34,789 nt of DNA from Gammaproteobacteria bacterium (GTDB lineage: Bacteria; Pseudomonadota; Gammaproteobacteria; Pseudomonadales; M0112), in contig SBFY01000188.1 of assembly GCA_006227085.1 (NCBI GenBank), positions 1-34,789 of the forward strand. The letters are read 5' to 3'. Under the pieces are notes generated by a model that saw only the letters and a list, made by a program, of their open reading frames with translations, did no database searches and was not told where the DNA came from. Each line of letters starts with the position of its first letter. Position 1 is the stretch's first letter. A program made the translations under genes and the position numbers. Shown piece after piece: positions 1 through 7,197 of this stretch.

Positions 1-693
1 GAGCGCGCACTGGCACAACTGAACAAGTACATCGTGTTTTCCAAGGCCAAGGCACGGCTGGATGACACCCTGCACGGTTTTGCACTGTTGGGCAGTGATG
101 CAGCAGGATGGCTGCGCGATCACAACGAAGCCGGCATACCCGAAGACACCGGTCTCGCCTGGGCTGATGCCGATGGCGCGGTTATCCGCTTGCAGGATGA
201 TGCCCTTGAATGCTGGGTAACTACCGGGCTTGCTGAAAAATACCAACAACTGGCCGAACAGGAACAACGCCTGGTTGGGACAGCAGCATGGCAGGCATGG
301 CTGGTTGCCCATGGCATCGGCGAAGTGCGCGCTGAAACCATCGAGGTGTTTATCCCTCAATTGATCAACTTGCACCTGACCGGCGGCATCAGCTTTACCA
401 AGGGCTGTTACACCGGCCAGGAAATCGTCGCCCGCATGAAGTACCGCGGCAAACTGAAACGGCATATGTATCGCGCAGCCATCAAAACCGATGCAGCCAT
501 TGCACCCAATACACCGGTGTTTGCCGGTGGGCACGCGCAAAGCGTGGGCGAAGTGGTGCTGGCCGCCAATGGCGAGTTACTGGTTTCGATGACGAAAGAC
601 GCAAAAGATGCCGGCGATGTGCACGTGGGCGCGGCCGATGGGCCAGCGCTGGAGTTTCTCGGGCTGCCGTATGACCCGGAGGCGGAAGGGTAA
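1..693 (+). CDS. ygfZ: tRNA-modifying/folate-binding protein YgfZ (5' partial)
   Basis: The frame is open from base 1, so the true start lies outside the window; the visible part has 230 residues. The protein belongs to the GcvT-like folate-binding YgfZ/CAF17 family, which in bacteria supports repair or assembly of certain Fe-S enzymes (such as MiaB) using tetrahydrofolate. The diagnostic motif KGCYTGQE, with the family's conserved cysteine, lies at about 405-425 and is followed by the basic stretch RMKYRGKLKR. The N-terminal residues LNKYIVFSKAK also match the family where the first barrel strand leads into the acidic segment. The next real gene is over 600 bp away on the other strand. No good intrinsic terminator is seen after the stop. 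The call is firm; the missing N-terminus is probably under 100 residues. Confidence 0.93.
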   Translation, partial: ERALAQLNKYIVFSKAKARLDDTLHGFALLGSDAAGWLRDHNEAGIPEDTGLAWADADGAVIRLQDDALECWVTTGLAEKYQQLAEQEQRLVGTAAWQAWLVAHGIGEVRAETIEVFIPQLINLHLTGGISFTKGCYTGQEIVARMKYRGKLKRHMYRAAIKTDAAIAPNTPVFAGGHAQSVGEVVLAANGELLVSMTKDAKDAGDVHVGAADGPALEFLGLPYDPEAEG

Positions 694-837
694 TTTCCTT
701 GATACATCTGTTTTTGTGTCCATCTCCCCGCAATACATTCCTTCTTTAATTTTCTCGCGGGGCCTCGCCGGCCCCGGACCCCGCATCGCGGCCCGGCGTT
801 GCTGATCACCGTTCACTGCATGAGCCTTCGAGCCGTC

Positions 838-891
838 GGCCCAACAAACATCCGTGTTTGTGGGCCTCAATTAGACATCCCTGTCTAATTG
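838..891. repeat. Two adjacent hairpins with TCCN tetraloops
   Basis: First hairpin: ACAAACA (844-850), loop TCCG (851-854), TGTTTGT (855-861). It extends outward through GGCCC/GGGCC with one bulged A, giving a stem from 838 to 866. Second hairpin: CAATTAGACA (868-877), loop TCCC (878-881), TGTCTAATTG (882-891), a perfect 10-bp stem. The stems are unrelated in sequence but both loops are TCCN. Confidence 0.75.
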
Positions 892-973
892 TCGGCTGGG
901 CTCGACTCGTGACCGGCGGCAACACCTTAAAGGCCGGATAGGTAAAGCCGCGGGTTGCAGCTCGTCCAGATGT

Positions 974-1001
974 CGTCATTCCCGCGAAAGCGGGAATGAC
1001 G
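974..1001. repeat. dRS3-like palindrome with GAAA tetraloop
   Basis: A perfect 12-bp stem, CGTCATTCCCGC (974-985) and GCGGGAATGACG (990-1001), closes on GAAA. The core ATTCCC...GGGAAT matches the small dispersed repeat called dRS3 in Neisseria and similar elements in other proteobacteria. A T-rich run (GGATTTTTA) follows, so it could also end plus-strand transcription. Related copies are at 1285-1313 and 27926-27952. Confidence 0.75.
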
Positions 1002-1081
1002 GGATTTTTATTAACGGTATGGGACTGCATGTTTTTATCCGGCATTCAGCAGGCTGCCGAGTGAACGAATGGCTTCAGCCG

Positions 1082-1107
1082 TCAACCGGCCATGGACGGC
1101 CGGTTGA
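1082..1107. repeat. 10-bp-stem hairpin, third member of the TCCN loop series
   Basis: TCAACCGGCC (1082-1091) pairs perfectly with GGCCGGTTGA (1098-1107). Read on the minus strand, the six loop bases are GTCCAT, that is a G-T closed TCCA tetraloop, like the loops at 851-854 and 878-881. Confidence 0.7.
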
Positions 1108-1197
1108 GGCGCGCAAGGCAGGATGCCCATCGCGCCGACGGCTCGATAAGCCATCGAGGGAAGGAGGATAAACAGCCGCTGCGCCGGATAGCCAGGG

Positions 1198-1220
1198 TGC
1201 GGGAGCGGCGAGCTCCCGCA
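1198..1220. repeat. Hairpin, 9-bp stem
   Basis: TGCGGGAGC (1198-1206) pairs with GCTCCCGCA (1212-1220) around the loop GGCGA. A smaller hairpin, CTCGAT/ATCGAG at 1142-1158, precedes it. Confidence 0.65.
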
Positions 1221-1242
1221 GTAAAAATAATCGGGTCGTTTA

Positions 1243-1282
1243 AAATAAAGGTGTCAGAGGTTTCCCGCCGACCCCTTTATTT
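1243..1282. repeat. Imperfect long hairpin
   Basis: AAATAAAGGTGTC (1243-1255) pairs with GACCCCTTTATTT (1270-1282) with one mismatch in 13. It sits just downstream of the ung stop on the minus strand, so it could act as a terminator for ung, although there is no clean T-run. Confidence 0.5.
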
Positions 1283-1284
1283 GC

Positions 1285-1313
1285 TGGATCCCCGCCTTCA
1301 CGGAGATGACGGC
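1285..1313. repeat. Degenerate dRS3-like copy
   Basis: The stretch TGGATCCCCGCCTTCACGGA plus GATGACGG aligns with 27926-27954 with only a few substitutions, so the palindrome has decayed. It runs up to the 3' end of ung. Confidence 0.5.
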
Positions 1314-1317
1314 ATCA

Positions 1318-2010
1318 CTACTCCGGCAACCCCCAATCAATGACCGGCAAACCGCGCGCCTGTAAATACGCGTTAGCCTTCGAGAAATGCTTGCAGCCTA
1401 AAAACCCGCGATGCGCTGACAACGGCGATGGGTGCGGCGCCGTCAACACACAATGCTTGTTACGGTCGATGAACTGGCCTTTCTTTTGCGCGTAACTGCC
1501 CCATAGCAAAAACACGATGCCCTCGCGCTCACGGTTGAGCACATCAATCACGCGGTCGGTGAAAGTTTCCCAGCCCTTGCCCTGGTGTGAACCGGCAAGG
1601 CCCTGTTCCACCGTCAGCACGCTGTTCAATAACAGCACGCCTTGTTCCGCCCAGTGTTGCAAGTGACCGTGCGACGGGATGGGCAAACCGAGGTCGTTAT
1701 GGATTTCCTTGAACATGTTTTGCAGTGACGGTGGCGGCTGTACGCCAGGCAGCACCGAGAAACACAGCCCATGGGCCTGCCCCGGGCCGTGATAAGGATC
1801 TTGCCCGAGGATCACCACGCGCACACGGTCGAACGGGGTTTGCCGGAAGGCGTTGAACCAGTTTTCCGTGGCCGGGTAAATCACCTTGCCAGCGCGTTTC
1901 TGTTCGCGCAGGAACTCCCGCAGCGCCTGCATGTAGGGCTTCCCGAACTCATCGGACAGGTGCGCCAGCCAGCTCGGTTCCAGGTCAATGGCGCGGGATT
2001 CAGTCGTCAT
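1318..2010 (-). CDS. ung: Uracil-DNA glycosylase (family 1)
   Basis: This base-excision repair enzyme removes uracil from DNA. The 230-residue length matches family 1 UDG. Motif GQDPYHGPGQAHG has the catalytic aspartate at residue 71, and HPSPLSAHRGF (His193) is the minor-groove/uracil-stabilising loop. The start is set at the ATG ending at 2010, because GGAGG lies about 6 bases upstream and the usual N-terminus (MTTESRAIDLEPSW) begins there; an upstream in-frame start at 2058 would add 16 unlikely residues. It is divergent from the truncated haemoglobin gene, with about 108 bp between the starts. Confidence 0.96.
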   Translation of the reverse strand: MTTESRAIDLEPSWLAHLSDEFGKPYMQALREFLREQKRAGKVIYPATENWFNAFRQTPFDRVRVVILGQDPYHGPGQAHGLCFSVLPGVQPPPSLQNMFKEIHNDLGLPIPSHGHLQHWAEQGVLLLNSVLTVEQGLAGSHQGKGWETFTDRVIDVLNREREGIVFLLWGSYAQKKGQFIDRNKHCVLTAPHPSPLSAHRGFLGCKHFSKANAYLQARGLPVIDWGLPE

Positions 2011-2118
2011 GGGGCCTCCGGTTGCGGCATCACTATACCAGCCGTTGATATTGGTCATCAGGCCGGCTGGTTTTTATGGAACAATAGGCCACTCTCATCG
2101 CTTGGCACAGAGGCGCAC

Positions 2119-2502
2119 ATGACCAACCAGACCCCTTACCAGATGCTCGGTGGCGATGAAGGCATCCGCAAACTGGCCGATGCCTTTTACGACGCCATGG
2201 ATGAACTGCCGGAAGCCGCGACCATTCGCGCAATGCATGCCGAGAGCCTCACCGATATCAAGGAAAAGCTGTACGAGTATTTGTCCGGCTGGCTGGGTGG
2301 CCCGCACCTGTACAAGGAAAAGCATGGCACCGTGTGCCTGACTGACCCACACAAGCCGTTTGCGATTGGCCCGGCCGAGCGCGACCAATGGCTGCTGTGC
2401 ATGGACAAGGCGCTGGAAAAAATCAGTGCCAGTGATGAGTTGAAAGCGATGCTGAAAGGGCCGTTCTACAATATCGCGGATTTCTTGCGCACCCGGGAGT
2501 GA
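2119..2502 (+). CDS. Group II truncated haemoglobin (TrHbO-like)
   Basis: A 127-residue haem protein with a 2-over-2 globin fold, probably cytosolic, with roles in O2, NO or redox handling in this family. Visible features are the N-terminal YQMLGGDEGIRKLADAFYDAMD (helix A-B, tyrosine Y24 at the B10 region) and GWLGGPHLYKEKHG. The proximal histidine H78 sits in DPHKPFAIG. Trp91 in RDQWLLCMDKAL corresponds to the conserved TrpG8 of group II. The ATG at 2119 is the start because the family sequence begins there; a much longer frame upstream is a shadow of ung. The following small gene starts 5 bp after the stop, so the two are probably cotranscribed. Confidence 0.92.
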   Translation: MTNQTPYQMLGGDEGIRKLADAFYDAMDELPEAATIRAMHAESLTDIKEKLYEYLSGWLGGPHLYKEKHGTVCLTDPHKPFAIGPAERDQWLLCMDKALEKISASDELKAMLKGPFYNIADFLRTRE

Positions 2503-2507
2503 GCGGC

Positions 2508-2804
2508 ATGAACAAAAGCGAATGGATCTGGACAGCTATCCGCATCAGCGGGATATTCCTGGTGGTAATGGCTATCGTGGCCATCCCCGAGCTCATTTCA
2601 AGCACCTATAACGCTGTGGCATTTGGTAATCAGGCCGAAACCAGCAGTGGCGACCCACTGATGATGCAATTTAATGCCTTGGCAAAGGCACACAGCACCA
2701 TGGCGGTAAATGCCTGCGCACGCATCGTGCTGTTTTCAGGGTTCGGGTTCTATTTCCTGAAGCACGGCAAATTGCTGCACCGCTTGGCAACGCACGAATC
2801 CTGA
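2508..2804 (+). CDS. Small membrane protein, unknown function
   Basis: A 98-residue protein that I do not recognise. It has two hydrophobic segments: residues about 11-28 (ISGIFLVVMAIVAIPELI) and about 71-88 (ACARIVLFSGFGFYFLKH). Between them is a polar loop of about 40 residues that includes SSGDPLMMQFNALAK. The ATG at 2508 lies 5 bp after the haemoglobin stop; a GTG three codons earlier overlaps that stop and is less likely. Linkage to the haemoglobin hints at a shared role in oxygen or nitric oxide physiology, but this is only inference. The stop is 3 bp from the end of the convergent rsuA gene. Confidence 0.75.
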   Translation: MNKSEWIWTAIRISGIFLVVMAIVAIPELISSTYNAVAFGNQAETSSGDPLMMQFNALAKAHSTMAVNACARIVLFSGFGFYFLKHGKLLHRLATHES

Positions 2805-2807
2805 GCG

Positions 2808-3497
2808 TTACTTGATCGACGCAATCTCTTCCGCCGTCAATTCCCGCCACTGCCCTTCTGGCAAGTCGCCCAGTACCAGCTGGCCCACCGATTCGCGGTG
2901 CAAGCCAACCACCTTGTTACCCAGGGCGGCCATCATGCGCTTGACCTGGTGGTAGCGGCCTTCATGCAGGGTCAGCAGCACTTCCGTATCACTGATGCGC
3001 GTGAGTTCCGCCGGCCGTGTCGGTTTGTTTTCACCCTGCAGCAGGATGCCATCACGGCAGCGTGATTCGGCATCGGCGACCAAGGGTTCGGCCAAGGTGA
3101 CACGGTAGCGCTTGCCGATGGTACTGCCGGGACGCGTCAACCGGTGTGTCCACTGGCCGTCATCACCCAGGATCACCATGCCGGTGGTGTCCTGATCCAG
3201 GCGACCAGCGATAATCAGGCCCTCGCGCAGCCCGGCGGGCAACAAGTCAGTCACCGGCGGCCAGGTGTCTTCGGTGTTGGAACAGACATACCCGGCCGGT
3301 TTATGCAGCATCAGGTAGCGGGCCTTGGGTGGGCTCACGGGCCTGCCTTGCCAGCAGACCGTCACGGATGGATCGACATGACTGGCGGCATTGGTTTGCA
3401 CCTCACCGCCGATCGTGACGTCACCCGCCATAATCGCCTTGCGGGCCTGCGAACGCGTCAGGGTGGTGCTGTCAGCCAGGTATTTATCCAATCGCAT
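2808..3497 (-). CDS. rsuA: 16S rRNA pseudouridine synthase RsuA family
   Basis: This 229-residue enzyme isomerises a uridine in small-subunit rRNA (U516 in E. coli). An N-terminal S4 RNA-binding domain (MRLDKYLADSTTLTRSQARK) is followed by the TruA/RsuA-like catalytic domain. Motif GRLDQDTTG carries the catalytic aspartate D101, and LHEGRYHQVKRMMAALGNKVVGLHR is the typical C-terminal block. The start ATG ending at 3497 begins the S4 domain directly; in-frame codons further upstream run into the divergent promoter region. It could be another RsuA/RluB/E/F family member, but its length and the lack of a long C-terminal tail favour RsuA. Confidence 0.9.
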   Translation of the reverse strand: MRLDKYLADSTTLTRSQARKAIMAGDVTIGGEVQTNAASHVDPSVTVCWQGRPVSPPKARYLMLHKPAGYVCSNTEDTWPPVTDLLPAGLREGLIIAGRLDQDTTGMVILGDDGQWTHRLTRPGSTIGKRYRVTLAEPLVADAESRCRDGILLQGENKPTRPAELTRISDTEVLLTLHEGRYHQVKRMMAALGNKVVGLHRESVGQLVLGDLPEGQWRELTAEEIASIK

Positions 3498-3583
3498 CCG
3501 CAATCTTCCGGTTTTGTCATTACCGCCGGACACCCGGCACTGGTACCATACAGCCTGCCATAACAATCACAAGGGAAACACCC

Positions 3584-5557
3584 ATGCTGTATCGCCTGTT
3601 GCTGGCCTGCCTGATCGCAGGCACCACCCTGAATGCCGCCGCCGATGCCCCCATAGAGACCCCGTTAGCCGCCCCGGCCACACAGGATGCGGCAGCAGAG
3701 CGCCAGTACAGCGAAATCCGCACGCCTTGCCGCCAATACAACCCTTTGCGTAACGCCTATTTCGGCGACACCCATGTGCACACCTACCTGTCACTGGATG
3801 CCGGCCTGCAAGGCACCCGCACCACTCCGGATGAGGCCTACCGTTTTGCCCAAGGCGAGCCGATCGGCCTGCAACCCTGGACCGATGAAGGCAAACCCTT
3901 GCGCAGCTTGCAGCTGGCACGGCCACTGGATTTCGTGGCGCTGTCGGATCATTCCGAATTCCTCGGTGAACAACATATTTGCATGACACCCGGCAGCGAG
4001 GGTTATGACAGCTGGCAATGCGGCTTTTACCGTCGCTGGCCGTCAGTGGCGTTCATTTTCATGAACATGCGCACAGCCTGGTCAGCTGACCGCAACGCCG
4101 ACGGTGAGGCCCTGCCGATCCCGCGCTTCGGTTATTGCGGCAAGGATGGTGAAGTGTGCCGTGAAGCTGCCTCGCACGGTTGGCAGGAAATCCAGCAAGC
4201 TGCTGAACAGCATTACGATCGTTCCAGCGATTGCCAATTCACCACCTTTGTCGGCTACGAATGGTCAGGCGGCCCGAAAACCGAAAACCTGCACCGCAAT
4301 GTGATTTTCCGCAACAGCACCGTCACCGCACTGCCGGTCAGCTATCTCGACACCCCGGATCCGGAACAACTCTGGGCACGCCTGAAGCGCGAATGCCTCA
4401 CACCGGGCAAGGGCTGCGATGTGCTCGCCATCCCGCACAATTCCAATGTCAGCAATGGCCGCATGTTTGCGCTGACCGAAAGCAATGGCAAACCGTTCTC
4501 TGCCGAATACGTGCGCCTGCGACACGAGATGGAACCGCTGGTGGAGATCTTCCAGCACAAGGGTGATTCCGAGTGCGGCCTGATGAGCAGCGATGAGCAA
4601 TGCGGCTTTGAGAAAATGCCGTACAACAACCTGATTGCGGGACGTTATAACGGCTGGTTGACCGACAAGCCGAGTGAATCCGATTTCGTGCGCGATGCAC
4701 TGAAGCAAGGATTAAAGGTTGAGCAACAACTCGGCACCAACCCGTTCCAGTACGGCATCATCGCCAGCACGGACACTCACCTCGGCGCACCCGGCGCAGT
4801 CAGCGAAAGCAATTTCCCGGGTCACGGTGGTGCGGGTTACTCTGCCCGTGAAGGCATTCGCCCTGGCTTCCCAGACCCAGTCCTGTATAACCCCGGCGGC
4901 CTCGCGGTTGTCTATGCAGAAGAAAATTCACGCGACGCGCTGTTCAATGGCATGAAACGCCGCGAAACCTATGGCACCAGTGGTCCACGTATCGGCCTGC
5001 GTTTCTTCGCCGGCGAGAACTACCCGGAAGACCTGTGCAATAACGCAGACTTTGTCGCTACGGGTTATGCACAAGGCGTTCCCATGGGCAGCACATTACC
5101 TGCTCCCGCCAACAGCCCTGCGTTTGCCGTGGCCGCACAAGCCGATCCGGGCGCCAGCAACGAGCCGGGCATGCCCCTGCAACGCATCCAGATCATCAAG
5201 GGCTGGATCGACAACGGCATCGCCCATGAGAAAGTGTTCGAGGTGGCGGGCAATCCCGACAATGGCGCCACGGTTGACACCAACACCTGTGAACCGCAAG
5301 GAACCGGTGCCGCACAACTGTGTGCCGTATGGCGCGACCCGGATTTCAACCCGGCACAACCCGCGTTCTACTATGCCCGCGTACTGGAAAACCCGAGCTG
5401 CCGTTGGTCCGCACGCCAATGCGTGGCTGCCGGCGTGGATTGCAGCCAGCCGGATACTGTCTCCAAAGGTTATGAAGCCTGTTGCACAGCCGAGGCCCCG
5501 AAAATCATTCAGGAACGCGCCTGGAGCTCGCCGGTATGGGTCAGCCCAGCCCGCTGA
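3584..5557 (+). CDS. Secreted DUF3604 (PHP-like) putative metallohydrolase
   Basis: A 657-residue protein with a signal peptide at about residues 1-21 (hydrophobic LLLACLIAGTTLNAAA, then ADA), so probably periplasmic. The DUF3604 core begins at YFGDTHVHTYLSLDAG (H64 and H66), and DHSEFLGE (D122, H123) follows. These are candidate metal ligands as in the PHP superfamily. A further histidine-containing strand, STDTHLGAPG, lies at about residues 395-405. The C-terminus is cysteine-rich (SCRWSARQC, DCSQ, ACC), suggesting disulfides in the periplasm. The substrate is not known for this family. AAGGGA lies 7 bases before the ATG. The stop overlaps the next gene, so the two are translationally linked. 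Confidence 0.85.
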   Translation: MLYRLLLACLIAGTTLNAAADAPIETPLAAPATQDAAAERQYSEIRTPCRQYNPLRNAYFGDTHVHTYLSLDAGLQGTRTTPDEAYRFAQGEPIGLQPWTDEGKPLRSLQLARPLDFVALSDHSEFLGEQHICMTPGSEGYDSWQCGFYRRWPSVAFIFMNMRTAWSADRNADGEALPIPRFGYCGKDGEVCREAASHGWQEIQQAAEQHYDRSSDCQFTTFVGYEWSGGPKTENLHRNVIFRNSTVTALPVSYLDTPDPEQLWARLKRECLTPGKGCDVLAIPHNSNVSNGRMFALTESNGKPFSAEYVRLRHEMEPLVEIFQHKGDSECGLMSSDEQCGFEKMPYNNLIAGRYNGWLTDKPSESDFVRDALKQGLKVEQQLGTNPFQYGIIASTDTHLGAPGAVSESNFPGHGGAGYSAREGIRPGFPDPVLYNPGGLAVVYAEENSRDALFNGMKRRETYGTSGPRIGLRFFAGENYPEDLCNNADFVATGYAQGVPMGSTLPAPANSPAFAVAAQADPGASNEPGMPLQRIQIIKGWIDNGIAHEKVFEVAGNPDNGATVDTNTCEPQGTGAAQLCAVWRDPDFNPAQPAFYYARVLENPSCRWSARQCVAAGVDCSQPDTVSKGYEACCTAEAPKIIQERAWSSPVWVSPAR

Positions 5558-7188
5558 TGCGCGTGACGCTAGCAGCAGCGTATGCGCTGCTGGGCTGGTT
5601 GCTGTTCACCAGCCTCTGGGGCCTTTACCTTGGCCACTTTCCTGGCGTGTATGTCGACATGTGGGACGAAATGCCCTTCCTGCAGCGACTGGATGAAGGC
5701 CGTTCCACACTGCATGACTGGGCCAATGCTTACGCGGGCTCGCACCGCTTGTTGTTATCGCGGTTCGTGTTTGCAATTGAACACAGCGTTTTCCAACACG
5801 CGAATGTGTTCACGATCATGGTGTCGGTCATATTCCACCTGCTGGCAATCGTGACCGCTTGTCGCTTTATCCACAACACACCAGTCCTTGCTGAACGGCG
5901 TGGCTTGTACCTGGTGGTGCTGGCGGCGGGATTTTCTGCACTGCATTTGTACAACCTCCACTACACCTTCCTGGTGCAATGGTTCCAGGTGGTGGCGTTT
6001 TCATTCCTCGCTTTTGCCTGCCTGATTCGCAGCACACAAGCGGCACATGGAAGCGGGCAGGAAACCGCAGCCACCGTGCTGGCATTTGCGTTAGCCCTGG
6101 CGGCCAGCTTCTGCAATTTCCCCGGTGTGGTGGCACTGTTGAACCTGGGTTTACTCGGCATCGCCCTGAATCATCGCTGGCGCTGGTTACTGGCGATCGC
6201 TTGTTTGCTGGCTGTGCTGGCCCATGTTGGCAGCATGCCAGGCCCAGGCATGGATCGTGGCGCGCTGCTCGATGCCATTGCCGCCAACCCGCTGGCACTG
6301 CTGGCTTACCCGATGTATACCTTACGATTCCTGGGAACCCCGCTGACGCCCATTCATGAAGCGGCCGGTATGTTGCTGGGCACCCTGATTGCCGGCTACA
6401 CCGGCTGGCATGGCATTCGCTGGATGATCGGCAAGAACCCGCAAACCCCTGCTGGCGCATTCGCCCTCGCTGGCCTGATGTGGTTGTGTGGCACAGCCGC
6501 CGCCACCGCCTTGGGACGAGCATGGATACCAGTCACCGCCATTGCTGAACGCTTCCATACCATTCATCTCTGGTTAGTGCCCTTGCTGCTGCTGCACTGG
6601 CTGCTCTCCTGCAACAGTGTGCAGACCAGGAAGTGGCTGGTACTGGGTGGCATGGGTTGGCTGGCCTTGCTCACCTATTGGCAACCACTGGCCCTGCAAC
6701 AAGCGCTGGAAACCGCGCAAAAGGTTCGCATGTCCCACATTGCCTACACCATCGGCATGAATAGCTGGCGTACCCATGCGTTGTTATCCGTGCCGCACAA
6801 GGCCACCAAATACAACCCTGCGCTGGAATGGCGCGATTACCTGCAAGCAACGGGTAATGGCATTTATGCCACGGAGGCTGCGCACTGGATGGGGCAATTA
6901 TTTACCCAACCCTTGCAGGAACTGCCCAGCTGCATTCGCAATGTGGCCCTGGATCCAGTCGAGGATGGTTACCTGGAAATCCGCATTGCCGGCAACGGTG
7001 ATGATCCGATCACCAGCGCATGGCTGATTGACCCGCAAGGGCAAGTGCAGGGTTATGCGTTACCGGTACTGCCAACGGGTTTGTTCCAGGCGGGTCATGG
7101 ATTGCGGGGTTATATGCTCGGTACCGATGACTGGACCGTGATCGGTAATCCCACCCATCGGCCTTGCCTGATCGGTAGCAGCCTGTAA
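5536..7188 (+). CDS. Polytopic membrane protein, possible GT-C-type glycosyltransferase
   Basis: About 550 residues with roughly ten hydrophobic segments in the first 420, then a soluble C-terminal domain of about 130 residues. After the first membrane helix comes an acidic loop, GVYVDMWDEMPFLQ (D41, D44, E45). Its place and composition recall the catalytic Asp/Glu loop of GT-C glycosyltransferases (ArnT/PMT-like), but no family signature is certain. Start choice: the ATG at 5536 has GGAG 9 bases upstream and overlaps the DUF3604 gene by 22 bp. The ATG at 5557 forms a TGATG stop-start with it and is the alternative. Tight coupling to the secreted DUF3604 protein suggests a joint envelope role. 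It ends 9 bp from the convergent fbiC stop. Confidence 0.7.
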   Translation: MGQPSPLMRVTLAAAYALLGWLLFTSLWGLYLGHFPGVYVDMWDEMPFLQRLDEGRSTLHDWANAYAGSHRLLLSRFVFAIEHSVFQHANVFTIMVSVIFHLLAIVTACRFIHNTPVLAERRGLYLVVLAAGFSALHLYNLHYTFLVQWFQVVAFSFLAFACLIRSTQAAHGSGQETAATVLAFALALAASFCNFPGVVALLNLGLLGIALNHRWRWLLAIACLLAVLAHVGSMPGPGMDRGALLDAIAANPLALLAYPMYTLRFLGTPLTPIHEAAGMLLGTLIAGYTGWHGIRWMIGKNPQTPAGAFALAGLMWLCGTAAATALGRAWIPVTAIAERFHTIHLWLVPLLLLHWLLSCNSVQTRKWLVLGGMGWLALLTYWQPLALQQALETAQKVRMSHIAYTIGMNSWRTHALLSVPHKATKYNPALEWRDYLQATGNGIYATEAAHWMGQLFTQPLQELPSCIRNVALDPVEDGYLEIRIAGNGDDPITSAWLIDPQGQVQGYALPVLPTGLFQAGHGLRGYMLGTDDWTVIGNPTHRPCLIGSSL

Positions 7189-7197
7189 GCCAAGGCG

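Larger units (their letters stand above)
694..1317. other. Gene-free, hairpin-rich intergenic region
   Basis: No convincing gene lies in these 624 bases: short open frames on both strands lack ribosome binding sites and run through inverted repeats. The stretch holds at least seven hairpins: 838-866, 868-891, 974-1001, 1082-1107, 1142-1158, 1198-1220 and 1243-1282. There is also a degenerate copy of a dRS3-like repeat at 1285-1313. The first 130 bases contain a GC-rich tract with a long-loop CCCCGC/GCGGGG pairing (726-731 with 757-762). The region looks like accumulated small palindromic repeats rather than a lost gene. Confidence 0.7.

Noticed and set aside
806..1343. Short open frames at 806-1045 and 1092-1343
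   Set aside because: They run through palindromes, lack ribosome binding sites and have no protein similarity by eye.
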